Part shown: piece after piece, positions 54,001 to 61,366 of the stretch | How positions within the stretch are numbered: position 1 is the stretch's first letter | Layout: the number at the start of each line of letters is the position of its first letter | DNA from: Candidatus Hydrogenedens sp. | GTDB lineage: Bacteria > Hydrogenedentota > Hydrogenedentia > Hydrogenedentales > Hydrogenedentaceae | Length of the DNA: 64,000 nt | Reading direction: 5' to 3' | Assembly (NCBI GenBank): GCA_035361075.1 | Contig: DAOSBX010000010.1 | Location: 28,203-92,202 of the forward strand | Translations under genes and position numbers: made by a program | Notes under the pieces: generated by a model | What the model was told of the DNA's origin: nothing | The model's input: only the letters and a program-made list of their open reading frames with translations | The model's database searches: none

Positions 54001-54937
54001 AAGGAGGAATTATCCCAATATCAAAACCTGCTTTCATATACAACTCACCACCAAAATCATAACCCCAAAAACCGCTCGCACTTCCAGCAATAAGCCAATT
54101 ATCACTTAAATGGAAAAATCCCTGAATATCCGCCTGATAATTAGCAACCGCTGCCGCACGAATACGGACCTGTACGGGGAAGCCACCTGGCTGTTCCTCA
54201 AATCCACCTTCTCCTTTACCATTCGGCCACCAACCCGAATCGAAACTTAGATTTAACCCTTTCATTGGTGCAGTAAATTGAACAGGTTGTGTTTCTACTG
54301 CCTTTCCTGGGTCTCCTTTAGGGTCTACCTTTATAACCTCTTCCAAACCACCCTTTACCTTAAATTCTGAATCTGTATCGGACTTGACACCAGAATAGGG
54401 TTCAAACAGTTGAACTATCGTGCCCTTTTTATCACCACTCTGATAATCCCAACGGATAAATGTCGGACGAACACCATCTTTACAATAAAGTTCCTTCCGT
54501 TGCTCAATATAAAATAACTTATTATTTATATAACACCGAGTTTCACATATCCCTTCATTTCCCTTCGTTTGAGCAATGAACCATTCCAATGTAATCCCAT
54601 CCATTTGAACCTTAAACACCGCTTTCCCATCTTCCGAAACACCTTTCTCCGCATTATTTGCAAACTTCTCCAATAGAGCTCGATTTAGTGATGTAAATCC
54701 AGGAAAACCTACCCCTACCTTCCCAAATTGCACAATATTCCTTATTAAAATTCCATCGTCACTAAACTCGACGTATTCCAACGAACCCTGCAATTTTGCT
54801 AATCCTGCCATCTCTGCATCGGATAGCTCTTTACTGCCTTCCCATCGTGCCGAATAAAGCCAATAGGCATCACCGAAAACAAATGTGGATGTAAGAACTC
54901 CAAGCACAAGAACAAGTAATAACCTTTGAACCTTCAT
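51092..54937 (-). CDS. giant secreted multi-domain protein with Glu-Gly linkers and paired ELLRVIQ C-terminus
   Basis: 1281 residues from the ATG at 54937; AGGAG lies 8 bases upstream and a signal peptide follows (VQRLLLVLVLGVLTSTFVFG). Order: an N-terminal region to about 480 with no recognised family; a nidogen-like beta domain (about 500-690, GVAYDRVFIGSNGYLTFTEG and FDGRIAITWLNIEAYDGLAG); a Glu-Gly linker; a helical Cys-containing region (about 725-900); an InlB-like repeat (about 950-1020, DIWQGWMINGQFVGTANPIS); a second linker; an ASH/Hydin-like beta domain (about 1030-1130); a third linker; and two dockerin-like units with ELLRVIQ. It is probably surface-exposed. The terminal pair may be a sorting or docking signal. 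Confidence 0.8.
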   Translation of the reverse strand: MKVQRLLLVLVLGVLTSTFVFGDAYWLYSARWEGSKELSDAEMAGLAKLQGSLEYVEFSDDGILIRNIVQFGKVGVGFPGFTSLNRALLEKFANNAEKGVSEDGKAVFKVQMDGITLEWFIAQTKGNEGICETRCYINNKLFYIEQRKELYCKDGVRPTFIRWDYQSGDKKGTIVQLFEPYSGVKSDTDSEFKVKGGLEEVIKVDPKGDPGKAVETQPVQFTAPMKGLNLSFDSGWWPNGKGEGGFEEQPGGFPVQVRIRAAAVANYQADIQGFFHLSDNWLIAGSASGFWGYDFGGELYMKAGFDIGIIPPFIVDIPYIPDILLRSSKYDYFNSFLLDTVSVLQDETPKTHLFDVNLVDLILKLVGVTLPDWLKWIPFSAGAGIDISTKTDGSLECDTISLEEGLLFWTEGQTVPVTPGETGYRSVMNYNEICNLILTIKFYPTVYISIFGARWDLPIMTIPWSPFNGPMDLEFRPCEINFTSEPPSQPATDWFTEDFVVDNDLDNKRLLLTPANNANGYFACTTTGITDYPVDSILSTAVNLGDDAYVEVPLADGKQVVLYGVAYDRVFIGSNGYLTFTEGDTQNKESPENHFSIPRVSGLFDNLKPNDGGQIWYKQLDDRFVVTYHEVRVDGNFTNDTASFQIEMFFDGRIAITWLNIEAYDGLAGISAGKGVPSEYKESDLSRYAPCIEPEGSIEGFPEGGFEGEGSVEGSIEGEGELPEWCPKPCAVSNCGNTAIQSNTRQAWEAFCAYMGMNPLSVDLDDNLIIETGQLQLLDVILGSPGANNRCCVLTAWQNNYSFFTVLIDGLISEGKISEALLSQVNASKLKAMFAGLTTLGEDSAVNLAINIGNQTGVIFSASQIDRSASQYLGASGDADTDRVCNLAEYNATFDGSTDSIFTFVINAVDPTARSNGGGCGAPCFSETNEGEILPVYQLTVMTEGNTAPVSVQVSPISSEGLNPGYYYLGTNITATAFYNDTRDIWQGWMINGQFVGTANPISFSITQNTVITALFVPIQIEGEGEGEVPSIIPVIEPFILGLGTVPSGECKEGSFTITNSEFSTGVLIGSAVINPVDSSVGDAFQIVSGASYELTPGEGQQVVVRFCSGNLEPKEYVALVSFSAGENVLIYPVVVGVEASAEGEGGGEEGEGEGVIEGTLEGEGTPEGSVEGATEGQVITIQHSADTNGNWKIELPELLRVIQIFNSWGYYCALSPTDTEDGYEVGPGPNHSCTPHASDYNPQDWKIELRELLRVIQFFNSGGYHKDPLGEDGFAPGQQT
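51095..51389 (-). repeat. two ELLRVIQ units at the C-terminus of the giant protein
   Basis: Unit 1 (about 51300-51389) reads ADTNGNWKIELPELLRVIQI then FNSWGYYC; unit 2 (about 51095-51229) reads SDYNPQDWKIELRELLRVIQ then FFNSGGYHKD. Between them stand EDGYEVGPG and CTPH; the end repeats EDGFAPG. Asx-rich loop plus helix resembles EF-hand/dockerin repeats. Confidence 0.75.
51405..52865 (-). repeat. three low-complexity Glu-Gly linker blocks in the giant protein
   Basis: Blocks at about 51405-51515, 51850-51885 and 52770-52865 encode repeats of EGEGE, EGSVEGS or EGTPEGS type, separating the beta domains. The DNA is a degenerate CTT/CCTTCACCT-like repeat on the plus strand, a candidate for length variation. 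Confidence 0.7.
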
Positions 54938-55074
54938 ATTAAATTCTCCTAAACATATATTGTTTATTTCCATTATTTTAAAAATCATAAAACAATAAAT
55001 ACTATAAAAAAATTAATTTATCTATTAATATTACCATTTTTCCTCCATAATTGCAATTTTTTAATTATTATTTT

Positions 55075-55104
55075 TTGATAAATACCAAACTTAAATTGTA
55101 TCAT
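55075..55104 (+). promoter_or_regulatory. sigma70-type promoter for the 110-residue protein
   Basis: TTGATA at 55075, 18-base spacer, TATCAT at 55099, each one base off consensus, about 30 bases before the ATG at 55134 with AAAAGGAGAG as ribosome site. Confidence 0.5.
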
Positions 55105-55133
55105 TTAATAGATAAATTAAAAGGAGAGTATTT

Positions 55134-55466
55134 ATGATTAAAGATAGAATTGTCCGCATTAAGATGAAAAAAAATTTTAAAGAACAAAAACCTTTCTCTT
55201 ATGTCGGCAAAGTAACAGTATGGTCAGAAAATTGGATTGTAGTAGAAGCAAAAGGAATTATGTTAACGCGACAGCAAGCAAGTGGAGTTCAGATAGATGA
55301 CACCTTTAAAATGATACTAATCCCTCGTGAAAATATTGACCACATTCAAGTTCTGCCAGACAATTTTGACTTACAGAATTTAAAAATTACCACTGAAGGA
55401 CAGCAGTTAGTACTAATTATTGATGATAAACGGAACTCGTTCTTAGGAGAAATGGGCGAAGGATAA
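55134..55466 (+). CDS. small cytoplasmic protein, unknown function, possibly Sm-like beta barrel
   Basis: 110 residues, no signal peptide or membrane segment. A basic start (IKDRIVRIKMKKNFKEQKPF) leads to alternating beta strands (SYVGKVTVWSENWIVVEAKG, MILIPRENIDHIQVLP), which resembles the short strongly bent sheets of Sm/Hfq-like proteins. That is a visual impression only. Good ribosome site AAGGAG and its own promoter support a real gene. It converges with efp with just 7 bases between stops, so both share a terminator region or overlap in transcription. Confidence 0.65.
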   Translation: MIKDRIVRIKMKKNFKEQKPFSYVGKVTVWSENWIVVEAKGIMLTRQQASGVQIDDTFKMILIPRENIDHIQVLPDNFDLQNLKITTEGQQLVLIIDDKRNSFLGEMGEG

Positions 55467-55473
55467 TTAAATT

Positions 55474-56040
55474 TTACCCTGTAGAAACCCGTTCAATATA
55501 TCTTCCAGTTCGTGTATCAACTTTTATAACATCGCCCTCTTTTATAAACAATGGAACCTGTATCTTTGCACCACTTTCCAAAGTACAGAATTTCATTACA
55601 TTGGTTGCGGTATCCCCTCTTACAGCAGGTTCCGCTTCTATTACTTTTAATTCTACAAACGGAGGCATTTCCGCAATGATAGGCTTATCCTCAAGAAAGT
55701 AAATAGAACACAAATCAGATTCTTTCAAAAACTTCTTCTGCTCCCCTAACATCTCCTCTGGAATAAAGGTTTGCTCATACGTTTCCAAATCCATAAAATA
55801 CAGCAATCCCTCAGATTCATAAAGATACTGCATCTTCCGTTCCAGCAACATTACTTCCTCTACTTCATCAGACATACGAAAAGTGACTTCCATCGTTCTA
55901 CCCGTCTTTACATTCTTCAATTTCGTTTTTAACATTGCACGCCAATTCCCAGGTGTAATATGCTGGAATTCTACTACGACCCAAATATCTCCTTCATAAC
56001 GGATCGCCATACCTCTACGAAAACCGGAAACAGAAATCAT
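55474..56040 (-). CDS. efp: elongation factor P, variant with Asn at the loop tip
   Basis: 188 residues, normal length. Domain I starts VSGFRRGMAIRYEGDIWVVV; the loop that reaches the peptidyl-transferase centre reads HITPGNWRAMLKTKLKN. Escherichia coli has Lys34 there (beta-lysylated) and other bacteria Arg32; here the aligned residue is Asn32, followed by Trp33 and Arg34. Domains II and III follow, ending GDVIKVDTRTGRYIERV. EF-P helps ribosomes pass polyproline stretches. The usual EpmA or EarP modification cannot apply to Asn. AAGGA is 8 bases before the ATG; promoter at 56098. Confidence 0.95.
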   Translation of the reverse strand: MISVSGFRRGMAIRYEGDIWVVVEFQHITPGNWRAMLKTKLKNVKTGRTMEVTFRMSDEVEEVMLLERKMQYLYESEGLLYFMDLETYEQTFIPEEMLGEQKKFLKESDLCSIYFLEDKPIIAEMPPFVELKVIEAEPAVRGDTATNVMKFCTLESGAKIQVPLFIKEGDVIKVDTRTGRYIERVSTG

Positions 56041-56097
56041 CCTTTCATTCCTTTCTTTTGGTTGCAGTTGATTATTTTTTGCCTCTATTCATACTAT

Positions 56098-56127
56098 ATT
56101 ATAAATACTTTGTATCTTGTTTGTAAA
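56098..56127 (-). promoter_or_regulatory. sigma70-type promoter for efp
   Basis: Minus strand: TTTACA (56127-56122), 18-base spacer, consensus TATAAT (56103-56098), about 60 bases before the efp ATG. Confidence 0.6.
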
Positions 56128-56154
56128 AATGATTTTTTAATAAAAGGTTTTCCT

Positions 56155-58440
56155 ATGAATTTTATATCCCTTACTCCATTAATACTATACCTTTTACTTA
56201 CTTTTCCACCGTCAGTAAACCCCTTCGGAAATGCCCAAATTATCACCGACCCTCGTATGAAAAATAGTAGCCATAATAATGACTTTATGACAAATCGAAA
56301 AGATAATTGGGTAAAAGAAAATCCTCATCAGGTTCATACATTGTTTAGAAAAAAATTTATTGTTGAAAATACACCTAAATCTGCAGAGTTATATATTACT
56401 GCTGATGATTATTTTAAGCTATACATAAATGGAGAATATATTTTAGAAGGTCCCACAACGGGCTATCCTTTTGCATATCCATACTTTAAATACGATATAA
56501 AACAGTTTATAAAGACAGGTCCTAATATAATAGCAGTTCATACCTATTATAGAGGGCTAATTAATCGTGTGTGTGTCAGTGGAGACAATCGTTCTGGGTT
56601 TATTTTCAGGCTTACCCTCACAGATACTAATAACCAAAAAACAGAAATTCTATCCGACACTTCTTGGAAATGTTTCCCCCTTAATGCATTTATTATCACA
56701 GAAACAACAGGATATAAAACACAATTCCTTGAAAATATAGATATGCAAAAATACCCTAAAAATTGGCAATCTTTTACCTTTGACGATACCCATTGGATAA
56801 CTCCCGAGTTAAGTGAAAATGACTACATATTTGCAGATTTACCAGCAAAACCATTAACGATTATCCCTATCCATCCCATAAAAAATGAAGTACTTTCTAC
56901 AGGAAATATTCTTTTTGACTTTGGCAGAGAAGTCGTCGGATACACCCGTATAAAAACGAAAGGGAAAAAAGGTGAAAAAATGATTGTGTACCATGGAGAA
57001 GAACGTGACGAAAAAGGGAATGTCCGATGGCAAATGCGAGCAAATTGCAATTATAAAGAAGAAATTATTCTTTCTGGAGACGAAGACATTACTCCATTTT
57101 TCGAATATCGTGCCTTTCGGTATATTGAATTAGAAAATGCCCCAGAAGAAGTCTCTGTCTGGGTAGAAGAACGACATTATCCATTCGATACAACCAAAGT
57201 TGCCTTTGACTCTAATGATAAAGAATTAAAAAATATCTGGGACATTTGTCAATTAGGGGTTCAACTTTGCTCTCAAGAAGTATTTGTAGATTGTCCCTCT
57301 CGTGAGAAAGGGCAATATTTAGGTGATGCTGTCATTACATCCCGCTCCTTTATGTGGCTCACAGGTGATACGTCATTAACCAAAAAATCACTAATCGATT
57401 TCTACCTCTCTTCAAAAATTGACCCAGGGCTATTGGCTGTTGCACCATCAGGGTTTATTCAAGAATTTGCTGAGTATTCACTGCAATACCCACTTATGTT
57501 ATGGGAATACTACCGCCATTCTGGGGATAAAGAATTCTTAAAGGAAATAGCATCCGAATGTTTACCAAACCTATTAAAATACTTTGCTCAATATGAAAAT
57601 GAACATGGACTGCTAACATCCACTGGTACAAAACCCATTCTAATCGATTGGCCTAAAAATTTACGCGATAATTTCGATTACGATTTTGCTCTGAACAAAC
57701 CAAACGCAGTTGTCAACGCCTTTTATTACGGTGCAATAACTAAAACAATAGAAATACAAAGAACAATCGGAATTGAAGATGCCAATCTTTTAGAAAAGGC
57801 AAAGAAGATTGAAGATAGTTACCAGAAAACCTTCCTCGACCCTGATAAAAACCTTTATAAAGATGCACCAGAGTCTACCCATTATTCCCTACACAGTAAC
57901 GCTATCCCTCTCTTCTTCGGATTAGTAAAAAATGAAGAAGTAAAAAGAAACATTTTCTCCTTAATCGAGCAAAAGGGATTATCTTGCGGTGTTTATATTG
58001 CTTCTTATGTGATTGAAGCATGTTTCAAAGAGAACAACCCCGAATTAGGCTGGAAATTATTAACAAACGACACCGAATATTCATGGAAAGAAATGCTCCG
58101 CAACGGTGCTACCTCTTGCCTCGAAGTGTGGAAACCTGAAATGAAAATAAACATGAGCTGGTGTCACGCATGGAGTAGCTGTCCAATATACCTTATCGCT
58201 GAATATATATTAGGAATTAAACCCTTAACACCCAGCTGGGATGAAATAGCACTGGAACCTGCAAACATAAATGGTTTACCCGACATGCAACTTAAAAAAC
58301 CTCTACCCTATGGCAATTCTTTACAAATCAACAAAAAAGGAAATCAATACACCGTATTAGCACCAAAAGAAATAAAAATAATTACTAAACCTAAACAAGG
58401 ACAAACAATCAAAGTAGACTATGAAAACACATCCCAATAA
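56155..58440 (+). CDS. secreted alpha-L-rhamnosidase-like protein (GH78 type)
   Basis: 761 residues from the ATG at 56155 (AAGG 7 bases before it). The frame stays open further upstream into efp on the other strand, but the signal peptide (FISLTPLILYLLLTFPPSVN) starts here. A jelly-roll region (about 50-230) with YITADDYFKLYINGEYILEG is the GH78 accessory domain; FDFGREVVGYTRIKTKG and YHGEERDEKGNVRW lead to the (alpha/alpha)6 barrel with VDCPSREKGQYLGDAVITSR (about 378-397) and LPYGNSLQINKKG at the end. GH78 enzymes release L-rhamnose from glycans. It overlaps the YkuD gene by 20 bases. Confidence 0.85.
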   Translation: MNFISLTPLILYLLLTFPPSVNPFGNAQIITDPRMKNSSHNNDFMTNRKDNWVKENPHQVHTLFRKKFIVENTPKSAELYITADDYFKLYINGEYILEGPTTGYPFAYPYFKYDIKQFIKTGPNIIAVHTYYRGLINRVCVSGDNRSGFIFRLTLTDTNNQKTEILSDTSWKCFPLNAFIITETTGYKTQFLENIDMQKYPKNWQSFTFDDTHWITPELSENDYIFADLPAKPLTIIPIHPIKNEVLSTGNILFDFGREVVGYTRIKTKGKKGEKMIVYHGEERDEKGNVRWQMRANCNYKEEIILSGDEDITPFFEYRAFRYIELENAPEEVSVWVEERHYPFDTTKVAFDSNDKELKNIWDICQLGVQLCSQEVFVDCPSREKGQYLGDAVITSRSFMWLTGDTSLTKKSLIDFYLSSKIDPGLLAVAPSGFIQEFAEYSLQYPLMLWEYYRHSGDKEFLKEIASECLPNLLKYFAQYENEHGLLTSTGTKPILIDWPKNLRDNFDYDFALNKPNAVVNAFYYGAITKTIEIQRTIGIEDANLLEKAKKIEDSYQKTFLDPDKNLYKDAPESTHYSLHSNAIPLFFGLVKNEEVKRNIFSLIEQKGLSCGVYIASYVIEACFKENNPELGWKLLTNDTEYSWKEMLRNGATSCLEVWKPEMKINMSWCHAWSSCPIYLIAEYILGIKPLTPSWDEIALEPANINGLPDMQLKKPLPYGNSLQINKKGNQYTVLAPKEIKIITKPKQGQTIKVDYENTSQ

Positions 58441-58996
58441 CGGAACTCCCCTTTCCACAGAAGAAACGAACATCTTAAACAAACATCAATGGGCACAACA
58501 TATTGGTGAAAACCTTGGTATTTGGGTCTCAATAAAAAATCAAAAACTCTATGTCATAAAAAATAACATAATTATTTGGCAAACTTCCTGCTCAACAGCG
58601 ATAAAAGGAGCTGGTGAAAAAAAAGATTCTCACCAAACCCCAAGAGGGTGGCACCAAATTGTAGAAAAAATTGGCGACCATGCCCCATGGGGACAAATCT
58701 TTCGCAACCGTAAACCCATTGGACTTTGGGACAAAACCCAGATCACCGAAAAATCCCTTATACTAACTCGTATACTCCGCCTTGATGGATTAGAAGAGGG
58801 AAAAAACAAAGGGGTCAACAATAAAGATGAAATTGTAGATACATATCAACGGTATATCTATATCCACGGAACCAACAAAGAAGAACTTATAGGGACTCCT
58901 TCCTCACATGGCTGTATCTGTCTGACAAACGATGATGCCATTACCCTTTACAATATTATCCCTCTTCACACTAAAATCCTCATTACAGAAGAATAA
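58421..58996 (+). CDS. L,D-transpeptidase/YkuD-domain protein without signal peptide
   Basis: 191 residues. The YkuD fold begins at about residue 33 (LGIWVSIKNQKLYVIKNN) and ends with the catalytic segment YIHGTNKEELIGTPSSHGCI, in which His149-Gly150 and Ser162-His163-Gly164-Cys165 are the family signature; Cys165 is the nucleophile. Such enzymes make 3-3 cross-links in peptidoglycan or attach proteins to it and normally lie outside the inner membrane, but no export signal is visible here. It overlaps the rhamnosidase-like gene by 20 bases and has a weak ribosome site, so it depends on coupled translation. A truncated start is possible. Confidence 0.8.
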   Translation: MKTHPNNGTPLSTEETNILNKHQWAQHIGENLGIWVSIKNQKLYVIKNNIIIWQTSCSTAIKGAGEKKDSHQTPRGWHQIVEKIGDHAPWGQIFRNRKPIGLWDKTQITEKSLILTRILRLDGLEEGKNKGVNNKDEIVDTYQRYIYIHGTNKEELIGTPSSHGCICLTNDDAITLYNIIPLHTKILITEE

Positions 58997-59063
58997 AACA
59001 ACTTTATCTCTCCACAAAACTGTTTTTAAAATACACCAATACCCTAAAATAGGAATACAACGA

Positions 59064-61208
59064 TTATTTTTTGGTGGTTCTATCTGCTGTTTTTTGGCTG
59101 GCTTTTAGACGGATTGAATATGCTTTTTTATTTATCTTTTCTGCGGACTTTGTAAGCTCTGGATATGGTTTGTTGGTTACATCCACTAATCCGATATTAT
59201 AGTTCTCACCATCAAAGTTCCTGCCTGTAATCGGTTGGTCTGCCCACTGAAACCAATGACATCCCACAAATAAAGGATGTCTAACAACACTCTCAACATA
59301 ATTCACATATTTCTCTGCTCGGTCTTTCTGGTCTTTACATGCAATCAGTCCTGTATGAAACATACCTCTATCTAACGCTCCAAAATGGAACTCACCAATA
59401 ATAATGGGTTTTTCTGCAATTTTTAACATAGCATGGTCTTTCGGAACCTCTTTGCGATAGATATTAATACTTACTACATCCGCATATTTCTGTGCAGATT
59501 TCCATACAAATTCCGGTGGAAATCCTGCGAATCTACAACCCATATAGAGTTGATGCGGAGCACTCTTCTTAACAACATGTGATATGACAGAAAAATATCT
59601 GTTTGCAAATTGGCTAAGATATTCATCCCTGTCTTGCTTAAAGGCATCTGTTTCCTCCTCAGGTTTATTAATTTCAGACCAATCTGCAAATGATGTCTTC
59701 CAATTCTCATTTAATTTATCTATGGTTCCATATTTTTCCTGACACATCCTGACAAATTCCTTCTTGCAGGGCTGTTCCAAATCATTTTTTATCGTTCCTT
59801 CCCAAACCCCATCCCACGAAAGTTCATTATTCACAAAATAACCTATACAATAGGGGTTATCTTTATAAGCCTCCACTCCTTTTTGGATATTCTTTTCTGC
59901 AATTTCTTCGAATTGAGGGTCAAACACATCATAAATAGGTCCCCAATAGCCCGGAGCATTCTTAATTCTTGGTACATTTCCCGGTCCCAGAATGATAACA
60001 AATGGTATCTTTTTATCTACAAACAAGTGAACCGAACTCCACGCACCTATAGTATTAAATCCCCATCTCTTTAATCGGGCTGTGGTTTGTTCACTCCATG
60101 GCTGTTCCCATGTCTCCCCAAATTGACGAATAATATTCGCTTTATAAGGACAATACACCCACCCTTCATCTAAAATATGTCCAAACCAATGTCCTCCTTT
60201 GCCCGCCTTTGCGAAACAACTCTTAAATTTTGGGTCATTCATATCAGGCAAGTATTCAAACCATTTCTCACGGTTTGTTATAAAAGTAAAATCGCTCAAC
60301 CCAACACAATCCACCCCTATGGACAAAAACAAATGTCCTTCCGGCGTTACAAGCCACCAATATCCATCAATTAGTTCCGTCCGAAACCATCCTGTTGCAT
60401 TTAACTGAGGTCCTTTTTTCCACCCCCCATAAACATCAAAATCTTTACTGGTAATAGCTCGTTTTCTAATCGTTTGTAATTCCTTTTGTGCATGTTCTAC
60501 CATTTCTTTTTCCGAATGTGTTTTCCCTTTCCAATCTGCATGTTTATATTGACCTAACTTATCAATAAATGGTAAAGGAAAATCAGGCAAATCAAACTGT
60601 TTCTCAAGTCTTATCTCACGGATTACAAGATTTGTCGAGACATTCGGGTGTGCCAAAAAAATTTGGAATCCTATTACTTTAGACAAATCAAATTTCTCCC
60701 CCCTCATCTCAACAAAATTTCCAGGTGCCCGGCGCATTCCCCATAATGGATGCTTTGAATAAACCTCCAAGCGCTCTTTATCATTTGGAACTGAAAACGG
60801 ATACAATGGATTCGGCAATAAAAATGAAACTGATTCTTCTTGTTTAGAAGGTAAATTAAAACCACCTGTAATACAGAACTCATGCCCATTTGCTCCTTCG
60901 TTATCAACCCTTACATTCATTCGAACCACATCGTTCTCAGGATTAAACACCTTAACTACAACCCAACAATATTCAGACCAGTCCCAACTCCCTGAACTTG
61001 GTTTAATAAAAACATTAGGCCAATCACTTATATTAAAACGAACCTTCATTCCTGATTTGTCGTTTGAGGTAATACCACATACATCTACTTTTCGGCATTC
61101 TACACTACCTATAAAAGGACTATTTCCAATTGCAAATTGGGAAATATTAGTTTTGTCAGTTCCACAAATTAAGAATATCGCGATATACAAAAGATTAATT
61201 CCGTTCAT
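59064..61208 (-). CDS. secreted GH-A clan glycoside hydrolase, GH50 agarase/GH42-like
   Basis: 714 residues from the ATG at 61208, which has AAGGG 7 bases upstream; earlier in-frame ATGs up to 61304 lack one. A hydrophobic signal (GINLLYIAIFLICG) is followed by a beta-sandwich N-terminal domain (about 30-220) and a TIM barrel starting GWFRTELIDGYWWLVTPEGH, a hallmark of GH50-like agarases. The acid/base Glu462 lies in YFVNNELSWDG and the nucleophile Glu606 in IIIGEFHFGA; HWFQWADQP closes the barrel. It probably cuts beta-linked galactose or similar units in polysaccharides; exact substrate is open. The C-terminus is Lys-rich. Confidence 0.8.
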   Translation of the reverse strand: MNGINLLYIAIFLICGTDKTNISQFAIGNSPFIGSVECRKVDVCGITSNDKSGMKVRFNISDWPNVFIKPSSGSWDWSEYCWVVVKVFNPENDVVRMNVRVDNEGANGHEFCITGGFNLPSKQEESVSFLLPNPLYPFSVPNDKERLEVYSKHPLWGMRRAPGNFVEMRGEKFDLSKVIGFQIFLAHPNVSTNLVIREIRLEKQFDLPDFPLPFIDKLGQYKHADWKGKTHSEKEMVEHAQKELQTIRKRAITSKDFDVYGGWKKGPQLNATGWFRTELIDGYWWLVTPEGHLFLSIGVDCVGLSDFTFITNREKWFEYLPDMNDPKFKSCFAKAGKGGHWFGHILDEGWVYCPYKANIIRQFGETWEQPWSEQTTARLKRWGFNTIGAWSSVHLFVDKKIPFVIILGPGNVPRIKNAPGYWGPIYDVFDPQFEEIAEKNIQKGVEAYKDNPYCIGYFVNNELSWDGVWEGTIKNDLEQPCKKEFVRMCQEKYGTIDKLNENWKTSFADWSEINKPEEETDAFKQDRDEYLSQFANRYFSVISHVVKKSAPHQLYMGCRFAGFPPEFVWKSAQKYADVVSINIYRKEVPKDHAMLKIAEKPIIIGEFHFGALDRGMFHTGLIACKDQKDRAEKYVNYVESVVRHPLFVGCHWFQWADQPITGRNFDGENYNIGLVDVTNKPYPELTKSAEKINKKAYSIRLKASQKTADRTTKK

Positions 61209-61311
61209 TTTCTTTCCCTTACTATTACATTTTTGAGTGTAAATAACTTTTATCTTTGTGATAATATAAAAAAATAGAAACATAAATAAGACTTTCATGG
61301 TCAAAAATAAG

Positions 61312-61341
61312 TTTACATATTGGGCTGTTGTATCTTTAAAA
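61312..61341 (+). promoter_or_regulatory. possible promoter of the last hybrid kinase
   Basis: TTTACA at 61312, 18-base spacer, TTAAAA at 61336, roughly 25 bases before the ATG at 61367 with AAAAGGGG as ribosome site. The -10 box is weak. Confidence 0.35.
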
Positions 61342-61366
61342 TATCAACTATAAAAGGGGCTTGAGT

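Noticed and set aside
55960..56154. N-terminal extension of the GH78-like protein into efp
   Set aside because: It would overlap efp on the other strand by 81 bases; the ATG at 56155 has a ribosome site and begins a proper signal peptide.
12432..61341. Most promoter candidates have an 18-base spacer, suggesting a lineage-specific preference
   Set aside because: The set was chosen by eye with 17 or 18 allowed, one of the best (3003-3031) has 17, and the number is small.
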